Shown here: positions 1-5,242 of the stretch, piece by piece
How the letters are laid out: every line of letters starts with the position of its first letter
How positions within the stretch are numbered: position 1 is the stretch's first letter
Assembly: GCA_013138855.1 (NCBI GenBank)
Contig: WTBX01000086.1
Span: 1-6,919, forward strand
Direction: 5' to 3'
Source of the DNA: Methylococcaceae bacterium
Lineage (GTDB): Bacteria; Pseudomonadota; Gammaproteobacteria; Methylococcales; Methylomonadaceae
Length of the DNA stretch: 6,919 nt
Position numbers and translations under genes: made by a program
The notes under the pieces: generated by a model
Seen by the model: the letters and a program-made list of their open reading frames with translations, nothing else
Database searches by the model: none
What the model was told of the DNA's origin: nothing

Positions 1-729
1 GCTCAAGCCTTAGGAGCAACTTCTTTAGAAGCAGAAGAGTCAGAGCATTTCACCGCAGGTTTAGTTTACAAACCGAGTGCTAATTTTTCGGTGAGTGGTG
101 ATTATTTTTATACCAAAATTAACAATAGAATTATTTTTTCACGCAATATTACACCGTCTATTTCTCCCGAAGTGGCTAATATTTTAGCGGGAGGCAATTT
201 GTTTGCGGCGCGTTTTTTTACCAACGCGCTTGATACAGAAACACAAGGTTATGATTTACGCGCAGATTACAAACTGGATTTTCAAGCACAGGGTGAATTA
301 AAACTAAGTGCGTTATATCACTATAATAAAACTAAAATTAAAGGCGGTGTTCGTTCTCCCAGTATTTTAGGGGCAGATGGCGGAGGTGTCATATTTAGTG
401 ATGAAGACCAAGAACGACTCGAATCAGGGCAACCAAATGAAAGCCTTATCTTAACGGCAAATTATAAAATTGGAGATTTTAATAGTGTCTTTAGAGTAAT
501 TAAGGCGGGGGCTTTTTCTGAAGAAGAGCGACGTTTAAGTAGTCAATGGTTAGCAGATGTAGATATTGCTTACCAAATTCACAATTTTAATATTGCTGTC
601 GGAGCGCATAATTTATTTAACAGTAATCATCGTGACTCTAAAAATAGTGTAGAGGGTATAGCTTTACAGAATTCACCTTATGGTTACAATGGCGGGTTTT
701 ATTATTTACGTTTATCGGCTGATTTTTAA
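1..729 (+). CDS. TonB-dependent outer-membrane receptor, C-terminal part (5' end outside window)
   Basis: The frame is open from base 1, so the gene begins upstream; the first in-window Met codon (91) is internal and 30 residues of the same protein precede it. The 242 visible residues look like the last strands of a TonB-dependent receptor beta-barrel: alternating polar/hydrophobic strands rich in Tyr, Asn and Gly (FTAGLVYKPSANFSVSGDYF near the start), a segment of the form TETQGYDLRADYKLDF, the late-barrel signature GAHNLFN, and a terminal LRLSADF ending in Phe, as outer-membrane barrels do for BAM recognition. The family imports ferric siderophores, cobalamin, metals or glycans across the outer membrane using TonB/ExbBD energy. 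The plug domain and TonB box lie outside the window, so the substrate cannot be named. The following gene starts about 100 nt downstream beyond a large hairpin, so co-transcription is not evident. Confidence 0.9.
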   Translation, partial: AQALGATSLEAEESEHFTAGLVYKPSANFSVSGDYFYTKINNRIIFSRNITPSISPEVANILAGGNLFAARFFTNALDTETQGYDLRADYKLDFQAQGELKLSALYHYNKTKIKGGVRSPSILGADGGGVIFSDEDQERLESGQPNESLILTANYKIGDFNSVFRVIKAGAFSEEERRLSSQWLADVDIAYQIHNFNIAVGAHNLFNSNHRDSKNSVEGIALQNSPYGYNGGFYYLRLSADF

Positions 730-749
730 ATTTTTTAGGCGGTATTACT

Positions 750-812
750 AACACAGAACTATACTAAAATCGCTTTTCAACAAAGAAAAGTAATTTTAGT
801 ATAGCTAGTGTT
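750..812. repeat. Long imperfect hairpin between receptor and PilZ genes
   Basis: Left-arm blocks AACAC (750-754), CTATACTAAAAT (759-770) and CTTTTC (773-778) pair with GAAAAG (785-790), ATTTTAGTATAG (793-804) and GTGTT (808-812) around a 6-nt AACAAA loop. The central 12-bp block is a perfect match. It starts 21 nt after the receptor stop and ends 21 nt before the PilZ start. It could form a transcription terminator for the receptor, but no clear U-tract follows the right arm. A palindromic repeat element or a leader structure for the PilZ genes is equally possible. Confidence 0.7.
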
Positions 813-833
813 GTTATTTAATGGAGAAAAATA

Positions 834-1166
834 ATGATAAATTTTAGCGAAAAACGTGACTATACACGTATGAATGTGTTTTGTGAGATTGAATGTAAAT
901 CTAAAAAAGAGAAAAAAAGTTATCAGAGCTGGAGTGTTTCTTTAAGTGGCTCAGGAATGTCTTTTTTAAGCGAGCATCAATTTTCTGTGGGAGAGGATGT
1001 GAAGGTTACTATTCCTGCTAAGAATACTAAAGGTAAAACCATAACGTTTGTTGTTAAAGTCGTTAGAAGTGCTGTACGAGAAAATAATTTTTTTGAAAGT
1101 TCTGCAACGCTTAATAAAATGAAAGACAATGACTTTGTTGCTTTAAGTTACAGAGTTAATGGTTAA
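834..1166 (+). CDS. Single-domain PilZ-like protein (first of a tandem pair)
   Basis: A 110-residue protein with the size and layout of a stand-alone PilZ domain, a family of cyclic-di-GMP receptors controlling motility, exopolysaccharide and related outputs. Visible signals are the N-terminal arginine motif RxxxR (R8 and R12, in KRDYTRM), then a beta-strand stretch leading to SLSGSG at residues 36-41, which aligns with the family's (D/N)xSxxG motif followed by hydrophobic MSF. The rest is beta-rich (EDVKVTIPAK, TFVVKVVRS). The Asp/Asn position of the second motif is Ser here, so nucleotide binding cannot be assumed. No signal peptide or transmembrane segment is seen, so it should be cytoplasmic. 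The ATG has a GGAG Shine-Dalgarno about 8 nt upstream. A paralogue follows 38 nt downstream and is probably co-transcribed. Confidence 0.8.
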   Translation: MINFSEKRDYTRMNVFCEIECKSKKEKKSYQSWSVSLSGSGMSFLSEHQFSVGEDVKVTIPAKNTKGKTITFVVKVVRSAVRENNFFESSATLNKMKDNDFVALSYRVNG

Positions 1167-1193
1167 TATTGAAAGCGGTATACTATTGAATTT

Positions 1194-1198
1194 AGGAG
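1194..1198 (+). promoter_or_regulatory. Shine-Dalgarno deciding the GTG start of the second PilZ gene
   Basis: AGGAG lies 6 nt before the GTG codon at 1205. This spacing supports GTG initiation over the internal ATG codons inside the RxxxR motif region. Confidence 0.7.
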
Positions 1199-1204
1199 AA
1201 TGAG

Positions 1205-1495
1205 GTGAAAGAGATTAATGAAAAACGAGACGGGATGCGAATGAATGTTAGTTGTGAAATTCATTGTAAACCTGAAAATTCAACTGAATTATATAGAGCT
1301 TGGTGTGTAACTTTAAGTGGTTCTGGTATTTCTTTTTTCACAGAGCATGAATTTAAAGCCGGTGATGAGGTTGAGGTTAATATCGAACCCGAAAATGAAA
1401 TTATGAAAGCTATGAACTTTTTTATTAAGGTAGTTAGGTCTAATCCTCAAAATAACGGATTGTTTGAGGTTGGGGCAAATATTTTTTATAAATAA
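1205..1495 (+). CDS. Single-domain PilZ-like protein (second of a tandem pair)
   Basis: A 96-residue paralogue of the preceding protein. Both have EKRD-x-x-RMNV at the N-terminus with RxxxR at residues 8-12, a Cys-containing first strand, LSGSG at 37-41, SEH/TEH plus F, and a KVVRS strand near the C-terminus. The residue aligning with Asp/Asn of (D/N)xSxxG is Thr36, so this copy lacks it too. I chose the GTG start at 1205 because a strong AGGAG (1194-1198) lies 6 nt upstream, and because it restores the same N-terminal length before RxxxR as in the first copy; later Met codons would delete the motif. It lacks the roughly 14-residue C-terminal extension of its neighbour. The pair likely arose by gene duplication. 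A role in c-di-GMP signalling is inferred from the fold family only. Confidence 0.77.
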   Translation: MKEINEKRDGMRMNVSCEIHCKPENSTELYRAWCVTLSGSGISFFTEHEFKAGDEVEVNIEPENEIMKAMNFFIKVVRSNPQNNGLFEVGANIFYK

Positions 1496-1513
1496 CGGCT
1501 GTTACGCAAAGGA

Positions 1514-1535
1514 GTGAAAAAATAAGTTTTTTCAC
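1514..1535 (+). repeat. GTGAAAAA-type palindromic repeat, copy 1
   Basis: GTGAAAAAA (1514-1522), a 4-nt TAAG spacer, then TTTTTTCAC (1527-1535), a perfect 9-bp inverted repeat. Including the preceding GGA, it matches copy 3 (4221-4245) at 23 of 25 positions by eye. It lies 18 nt after the second PilZ stop, so it could also act as a terminator-like hairpin, but the sequence is shared with other intergenic sites. Confidence 0.8.
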
Positions 1536-1585
1536 ATTTGCAAATACTTTAATGTTATAGAATATAAATTTCTTTATTTTGAACG

Positions 1586-1613
1586 GTAGTGAAAAAACTT
1601 GTTTTTTCACTAC
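1586..1613 (-). repeat. GTGAAAAA-type palindromic repeat, copy 2 (inverted)
   Basis: GTAGTGAAAAAAC (1586-1598) and its exact complement GTTTTTTCACTAC (1601-1613) are separated by only TT, a perfect 13-bp stem. Its 22-nt core matches the reverse complement of copies 1 and 3 at 21 of 22 positions each, so it is the same element in the opposite orientation. Copies 1 and 2 are about 50 nt apart. Confidence 0.82.
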
Positions 1614-1711
1614 GAACAGAAAGCAGTTATAAATGATATTTCGTCGTGTTAGCTAGTGGCGAGTCTCGGAAATAATAAGGAAGATCATTTTTTTGAACTA
1701 TTTTTGCATTA

Positions 1712-1730
1712 AATTAAACAATGTTTAATT
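1712..1730. repeat. Small AT-rich inverted repeat upstream of aas
   Basis: AATTAAAC (1712-1719) and GTTTAATT (1723-1730) form a perfect 8-bp inverted repeat with a 3-nt spacer, about 200 nt upstream of aas. The size and symmetry would suit an operator for a dimeric regulator, but in AT-rich DNA this may be chance. No regulator can be named. Confidence 0.3.
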
Positions 1731-1932
1731 ATTTTATTTATAGTATCCTAATAGCAACTAAGTAATTTTCCCTAAGTCTTTTAAGAAAACATTGAAAGCG
1801 AGAGGCTCAGTTGTTTATAGTTCGATAAAACCGACAAAGAACGACTTAACCTTGAGCTACAAAATGTTAAAATGCTTAGGGTTGAATACTTATTCCACGT
1901 AAAAAAATTATTAAAACATCGGGAGAAATGTA

Positions 1933-4092
1933 ATGTATTTTATCGTAAAAAAAATTTTACACTGGTTATTGCGAATTATTTATCGAATAGAAGTTCATGG
2001 TTTAGAAAACTACCATCAAGCAGGCGATCGAGTGTTGATTGTTGCTAATCATACCTCTTTCCTAGACCCTTTATTATTGGGGGTATTTTTACCCGATAAA
2101 ATTACCTTTGCGATTAATACTCAAATTTCACGACGTTGGTGGTTAAAACCTTTTCTATGGTTATCGCATGTGTTTCCTATGGATCCCACTCATCCGATGT
2201 CATTAAAAAAACTGATTCGTCACTTAAAAAACGATACCAAAACGGTGATTTTTCCCGAAGGGCGGATTACGGTGACAGGCTCGTTGATGAAAGTTTATGA
2301 CGGTACGGGGATGGTTGCTGATAAATCGGGTGCGACTATTTTGCCTATTAGAATTTCAGGCGGACAATACACGCATTTTTCACGTTTAAAAGGTGTCGTG
2401 CGTTTACGTTTTTTCCCTAAAATCACTATTCATATTTTACCGTCAACCATTATTCATGCACCTGATGAGCTGCGTGGCAAATTACGCCGCAAATCTAGCG
2501 GTCATGCCTTGGCAGACTTAATGACTGAAATGATGTTTGTCACCAGTCCGTACAAACAAACGCTTTTTTCGGGGGTATTAGAAGCGCGTACTATACATGG
2601 TGGCTCTCATAAAATTGCTGAGGATTTAGAGCGCACACCCTTATCTTATAATACCGTTATAACGCGTGCGATTGCACTTGCTAATGCTTTGGAAGGAAGT
2701 ACTGAAAAAGGCGAGCATATCGGTGTATTACTCCCTAATACTAGTAAAACTCTGAGTGTTGTCCTAGCCTTGCAGGTAAGTGCGCGTGTCCCTGCGATGC
2801 TTAATTATACAATGGGTTCAGTGGGGATGACTTCGGCCTGTCGTACTGCTGAGGTGAAAACAGTTTTAACATCACGACGTTTTATTGAACTAGGAAAATT
2901 ACAAGAGGATGCCGAAGCGTTAAGTAAACAGCTGACGTTGGTATATTTGGAAGATATTGCCGAAACCATTACCGCAGTCGATAAATTAAAAGCTTTATTT
3001 CAATGCTGGACAGCGGATTATTGGTATCACAAACAAGCTGATGATTGCGAAGCGGCAGCGGTTGTTTTATTCACCTCAGGTTCAGAAGGCGCACCTAAAG
3101 GGGTGGTTTTATCTCATCGTAATATCATGGCAAATATTACTCAGGTTAAGTCTCGCATTAGCCTTACCCCTCGTGATACGGTGCTGAATTTTTTACCACT
3201 GTTCCATTCTTTTGGTTTTACCGCAGGAACAATTTTACCACTCATGACGGGTGTAAAAACTTTCTTTTATCCTACCCCTCTGCATTACAGTATTGTCCCT
3301 GAAATGGCTTACGAGCTGGATGCAACCATTATGTTTGGCACAAATACTTTTTTAGCGGCTTATGCTAGAAAAGCTCATGCCTATGATTTTTATAATATGC
3401 GTTATGTGATTGCAGGTGCTGAAAAATTACAGCAAAGCACGCGTGATGTTTGGATGGAAAAATTTGGTATTCGTGTTTTTGAAGGCTATGGCGCGACAGA
3501 AACTGCACCTGTAACTTCAGCTAATACCTATATGGATTTTAAAGCAGGGACTGTCGGTCGTTTTATGCCAAAAATGGCTCATAAGTTGGAAAAAATAGCA
3601 GGTATAGAAGGCGGTGGTAAACTGCATGTTTCAGGGCCAAATATTATGAAAGGTTATTTATTGACCGATAATCCTGGTGTGTTAGTTCCTCCAGCTTCTA
3701 TTTATGGCGAAGGTTGGTACGACACAGGCGATATAGTCGATGTTGATGAGGATGGTTTTATTTCGATTAAAGGACGTAGTAAACGTTTTGCTAAAATCGG
3801 TGGTGAGATGGTGTCTTTAACGGTAGTAGAACAGCTAGCCTCTAAAGCATGGCCAGATGCACAACATGCTGCGGTGAGTTTGCCAGATAGTCGAAAAGGG
3901 GAAAAGATTATTTTATTGACGACGCAAACCTCAACCAATTCTCGTGATATAGCGGCAGTTGCAAAAGGGATGTCTTCACTCCATCTTCCGCGCAAAATTT
4001 TTGTGATTGATAAGATTCCATTATTAGCAACAGGAAAAACGAATTATCCGCAAGCGACAGAAATAGCGATTGAGAAATTGAAAGGGAGTTAA
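1933..4092 (+). CDS. aas: Bifunctional 2-acylglycerophosphoethanolamine acyltransferase / acyl-ACP synthetase
   Basis: This enzyme re-acylates lysophosphatidylethanolamine at the inner membrane. Its C-terminal half uses ATP to load a fatty acid onto acyl carrier protein, and its N-terminal half transfers the acyl group to the lysolipid. The 719 residues are colinear with enterobacterial Aas. The N-terminal acyltransferase domain has the HX4D catalytic motif (NHTSFLD, H40 and D45), FPMDPTHPM (81-89) and FPEGRIT (107-113), then SLMKVYDG. The AMP-binding domain has the phosphate loop FTSGSEGAPKG (380-390), PLFHSFG (422-428), EGYGATE (517-523), YDTGD (596-600) and the hinge GRSKRFAKIGGE (614-625). 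A C-terminal GK (K702 in LATGKTN) suits the catalytic lysine of the adenylating superfamily. The N-terminus is hydrophobic and basic, consistent with peripheral membrane association. GGGAG (1921-1925) sits 7 nt before the ATG. It appears intact and monocistronic, between palindrome-rich intergenic regions. Confidence 0.96.
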   Translation: MYFIVKKILHWLLRIIYRIEVHGLENYHQAGDRVLIVANHTSFLDPLLLGVFLPDKITFAINTQISRRWWLKPFLWLSHVFPMDPTHPMSLKKLIRHLKNDTKTVIFPEGRITVTGSLMKVYDGTGMVADKSGATILPIRISGGQYTHFSRLKGVVRLRFFPKITIHILPSTIIHAPDELRGKLRRKSSGHALADLMTEMMFVTSPYKQTLFSGVLEARTIHGGSHKIAEDLERTPLSYNTVITRAIALANALEGSTEKGEHIGVLLPNTSKTLSVVLALQVSARVPAMLNYTMGSVGMTSACRTAEVKTVLTSRRFIELGKLQEDAEALSKQLTLVYLEDIAETITAVDKLKALFQCWTADYWYHKQADDCEAAAVVLFTSGSEGAPKGVVLSHRNIMANITQVKSRISLTPRDTVLNFLPLFHSFGFTAGTILPLMTGVKTFFYPTPLHYSIVPEMAYELDATIMFGTNTFLAAYARKAHAYDFYNMRYVIAGAEKLQQSTRDVWMEKFGIRVFEGYGATETAPVTSANTYMDFKAGTVGRFMPKMAHKLEKIAGIEGGGKLHVSGPNIMKGYLLTDNPGVLVPPASIYGEGWYDTGDIVDVDEDGFISIKGRSKRFAKIGGEMVSLTVVEQLASKAWPDAQHAAVSLPDSRKGEKIILLTTQTSTNSRDIAAVAKGMSSLHLPRKIFVIDKIPLLATGKTNYPQATEIAIEKLKGS

Positions 4093-4114
4093 AACTTTTC
4101 GGCACCCCTTGGAG

Positions 4115-4132
4115 CCGCGACTTTAGTCGCGG
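4115..4132. repeat. GC-rich hairpin just downstream of aas
   Basis: CCGCGACT (4115-4122) and AGTCGCGG (4125-4132) form a perfect 8-bp inverted repeat with a TT spacer, 23 nt past the aas stop. It is much richer in GC than its surroundings. No U-tract follows (GGAAAACCCG), so it does not look like a textbook intrinsic terminator, though it could protect the 3' end of the aas mRNA. I recall similar motifs as dispersed repeats in some bacterial genomes, but cannot verify that here. Confidence 0.7.
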
Positions 4133-4222
4133 AAAACCCGCAATAACGCTACGTTTTTTAAATCAAAGTAAAGAGCATTTTTAACGTCTCCCGAGACCGA
4201 AGTTGCGGTTCTAGGCTATTGG

Positions 4223-4246
4223 AGTGAAAAAGCAAGTTTTTTCACT
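4223..4246 (+). repeat. GTGAAAAA-type palindromic repeat, copy 3
   Basis: AGTGAAAAA (4223-4231) and TTTTTCACT (4238-4246) flank GCAAGT. It has the same orientation as copy 1 and is nearly identical to it, including the GGA before the arm. It therefore belongs to the same interspersed family found between the PilZ pair and aas, over 2.6 kb away. Confidence 0.8.
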
Positions 4247-4318
4247 GATGTTCCAAATCAAAACATTGGCTTATAATTTGGACTCTTTGGTATCTTTCTG
4301 TCGAGGTAATTTAGCATC

Positions 4319-4372
4319 AGGACTGGCAGTCCTTTATTGGTTTTTATATTTCACGAAAGGACTGCCAGTCCT
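4319..4372. repeat. Inverted pair of GGACTGGCAGTCC units
   Basis: AGGACTGGCAGTCCTTT (4319-4335) and its exact reverse complement AAAGGACTGCCAGTCCT (4356-4372) are 20 nt apart. Each arm contains its own 5-bp palindrome (GGACT/AGTCC around GGC or GCC), so the segment can fold as two small hairpins or one 17-bp stem. The 20-nt spacer is T-rich. In either direction a T-rich tract follows the first unit (TTTATTGGTTTTTATA on the plus strand), so a role as transcription terminator between the convergent genes is possible; a dispersed repeat element is the alternative. Confidence 0.75.
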
Positions 4373-4423
4373 TACTTTGAAAGCTATTAGTCTTCGCCTT
4401 TATATTCTAAAAATTAAAGTGTT

Positions 4424-4460
4424 TGCAAACGTGAAGAAAACTATTTTTCACGTTTTTGCA
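4424..4460 (-). terminator. Composite hairpin downstream of the minus-strand gene pair
   Basis: TGCAAACGTGAA (4424-4435) pairs with TTCACG (4447-4452) plus TTTTTGCA (4453-4460), a bulged stem of about 12 bp. It lies 28 nt beyond the stop of the last minus-strand gene, where a terminator would be expected, but the following minus-strand sequence has only a weak T-rich tract (CTTTAATTTTTAG). The inner GTGAAGAAAA/TTTTTCAC resembles a degenerate fourth copy of the GTGAAAAA palindrome family. The left end also includes the perfect 10-bp palindrome GTTTGCAAAC (4421-4430). Confidence 0.4.
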
Positions 4461-4487
4461 TAACATTAGTTCATAATATAAAACGCT

Positions 4488-4721
4488 TTAAAAAGGAATT
4501 TCATCATCTTCTATATCTATATATTCCCACATTTCATTCTGATGTAGCCCTATTGGGTTTGCATTTCGCCGAAGAAATTCCTCAACTGTAAGTCCATCTA
4601 TTGTAGGTGTTTTTTTGACTTTGACTTGTTTCCCATTCATAAAAACCATTTTATAGTTTGCTTTAAATTCTTTTTTAGCTCGCTTTTGTGCGGTGGTAAG
4701 TTTCTTTTTTACCTTTGCCAT
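4488..4721 (-). CDS. Small basic protein of unknown function (77 aa)
   Basis: I do not recognise this protein. The N-terminal third is very lysine-rich (KVKKKLTTAQKRAKKEFKAN), suggesting nucleic-acid or acidic-partner binding. A central segment (MNGKQVKVKKTPTIDGLTVEEFLRRN, about residues 29-54) looks like a short beta-hairpin followed by a helix. The tail is strongly acidic (EYIDIEDDEIPF). No signal peptide or membrane segment is seen. The ATG is preceded by AGGGA 5 nt upstream, a good ribosome site that overlaps the stop of the preceding minus-strand gene. The two genes are 7 nt apart and so almost certainly one operon. The charge split, ribosome site and tight spacing are my reasons for calling it real; a shadow ORF on the opposite strand partly overlaps the pair and is discarded. 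Confidence 0.7.
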   Translation of the reverse strand: MAKVKKKLTTAQKRAKKEFKANYKMVFMNGKQVKVKKTPTIDGLTVEEFLRRNANPIGLHQNEMWEYIDIEDDEIPF

Positions 4722-4728
4722 ATTTTCC

Positions 4729-5010
4729 CTATCTTCTTTTAAATTGGTACAAGACCATTTCTAAATTGTCACAGATATCGCCTAATTCTTCTGCTTTTCG
4801 AGCGGATTTAGCATGGTTAGATTCTGCTGCCATCCAGCCTGCTAGTTCTTGTATTTCATTTAACGACATTTGGATGGTATGCAGACCTTCTTTTTTTGAC
4901 ATTCGTATTAGTGTGGTTTTTAGCTGCCCAAAAACCATTGCGTTATCAAGTATAAGTGTACATGCATAGTCATCAAGTTCTACGGGGTATTTCTCAATAT
5001 TTTTTGTCAT
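4729..5010 (-). CDS. Small protein of unknown function (93 aa), upstream partner of the 77-aa gene
   Basis: I do not recognise this protein. The N-terminal half looks beta-rich (EKYPVELDDYACTLILDN), and the second half appears helical with regular charged residues (SLNEIQELAGWMAAESNHAK, then a segment ending LEMVLYQFKRR), as in small cytoplasmic adaptor or antitoxin-sized proteins; neither role is shown. The frame extends to a GTG at 5034, which would give 101 residues. I prefer the ATG at 5008-5010 because the GTG lies inside a probable mobile element (5023-5124), whose insertion would have added those codons. Neither start has an ideally spaced ribosome site: the element carries GGAGGTGA, but it overlaps the GTG and is 20 nt from the ATG. 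The stop TAG is 7 nt before the 77-aa gene. Confidence 0.65.
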   Translation of the reverse strand: MTKNIEKYPVELDDYACTLILDNAMVFGQLKTTLIRMSKKEGLHTIQMSLNEIQELAGWMAAESNHAKSARKAEELGDICDNLEMVLYQFKRR

Positions 5011-5014
5011 AGCT

Positions 5015-5022
5015 ATAATTTT
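5015..5022 (+). repeat. Left 8-bp direct repeat (putative target-site duplication)
   Basis: ATAATTTT lies directly before the left terminus of the 102-bp palindromic element and is repeated at 5125-5132 directly after its right terminus. Low complexity makes chance matching possible, but exact abutment at both ends argues for duplication on insertion. Confidence 0.6.
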
Positions 5023-5124
5023 GTAAGTATTCACCTCCCCCTTTGGAAAAGGGGGATTGAGGGGAATTTATTTAATAAAATCTCCCCTAACCCCTCTTTT
5101 TTAAGAGGGGGACTGAACACTTAC
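5023..5124. mobile_element. 102-bp palindromic MITE-like element
   Basis: Termini GTAAGTATTCA (5023-5033) and TGAACACTTAC (5114-5124) are inverted repeats with one mismatch. The two halves continue as imperfect mirror copies (C-run, A/T loop, G-run, then GAGGGGA-like, then ATTTTATT-like sequence). Each half also folds on itself: CCCCCTTTGGAAAAGGGGG at 5037-5055 and CCCCTCTTTTTTAAGAGGGG at 5091-5110. The 8-mer ATAATTTT abuts the element exactly on both sides (5015-5022 and 5125-5132), as a target-site duplication would. It has no coding capacity, so it would be non-autonomous. It sits in the leader of the minus-strand gene pair and upstream of the divergent restriction-modification operon. Confidence 0.72.
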
Positions 5125-5132
5125 ATAATTTT
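5125..5132 (+). repeat. Right 8-bp direct repeat (putative target-site duplication)
   Basis: This is the second copy of ATAATTTT, immediately after the element's terminal CTTAC. It pairs with the copy at 5015-5022. Confidence 0.6.
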
Positions 5133-5160
5133 TTAGTTTTATAAAAGATCGGTGTTTATC

Positions 5161-5182
5161 ATCACTAAATATTATTAGTGAT
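5161..5182. repeat. Inverted repeat in the divergent control region
   Basis: ATCACTAA (5161-5168) and TTAGTGAT (5175-5182) form a perfect 8-bp inverted repeat with a 6-nt spacer. It lies between the divergent minus-strand pair and the restriction-modification operon, 72 nt before the TTG start. The symmetry suits an operator for a dimeric DNA-binding protein, but no controller gene is visible in the window. A weak hairpin of no function is the alternative. Confidence 0.4.
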
Positions 5183-5242
5183 TTTCAAAATTTGCATTGA
5201 TACAATTAATACGTTAGCCGTGTTTCATCAAAAATTGTAAGT

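Larger units (their letters stand above)
1496..1932. other. Non-coding interval between the PilZ pair and aas
   Basis: This 437-nt AT-rich interval has no convincing ORF. It holds two copies of a GTGAAAAA/TTTTTCAC palindrome (1514-1535 and 1586-1613), an AATTAAAC/GTTTAATT inverted repeat (1712-1730), and just before aas an unstructured stretch including TTGAAT (1882-1887). I could not find a well-spaced -35/-10 pair for aas. Short complementary segments around GGCTCA (about 1805) and TGAGCT (about 1854) could pair in RNA, but there is too little structure to call a non-coding RNA. Confidence 0.6.
4093..4487. other. Palindrome-rich non-coding interval between aas and the minus-strand pair
   Basis: This 395-nt interval, between convergent genes, has no credible gene; the one longer open frame here (4224-4463) runs straight through the repeats. 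It contains in order: a GC-rich hairpin (4115-4132), a weaker GACCG/CGGTT hairpin beside CTCCCGAGACCGAAG (about 4188-4210), a GTGAAAAA-type palindrome (4223-4246), an inverted pair of GGACTGGCAGTCC units (4319-4372), and a composite hairpin (4424-4460). Such density of unrelated palindromes suggests repeated insertion or a tolerated landing zone between convergent transcripts. Confidence 0.65.

Noticed and set aside
91..729. Met codon at 91 as a gene start
   Set aside because: The same frame is open and receptor-like from base 1, with no ribosome site before 91; it is an internal Met of a longer receptor.
1514..1613. CRISPR array
   Set aside because: The repeats are palindromes in alternating orientation with irregular spacing and only two copies here; there are no spacers of uniform length and no cas genes.
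1800..1920. Possible non-coding RNA or riboswitch upstream of aas
   Set aside because: Only a short GGCTCA/TGAGCT-like complementarity is visible; no known riboswitch core was recognised and no terminator follows.
1928..1935. ATGTAATG start-stop element before aas
   Set aside because: An ATG directly followed by TAA overlaps the real start, but it lies only 2 nt from the GGGAG, too close for initiation; probably chance.
3702..4105. Two minus-strand open frames opposite the 3' end of aas
   Set aside because: They lie within or across the end of the clearly coding aas gene and resemble no protein family; antisense shadows.
4224..4463. Plus-strand 79-codon open frame
   Set aside because: It runs through the GTGAAAAA palindrome, the GGACTGGCAGTCC pair and the composite hairpin; its protein is a translation of repeats and has no recognisable domain.
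4715..4969. Plus-strand 84-codon open frame opposite the 93-aa gene
   Set aside because: The minus-strand pair has tight spacing, a ribosome site for the second gene and a more protein-like composition; the plus frame looks like its antisense shadow.
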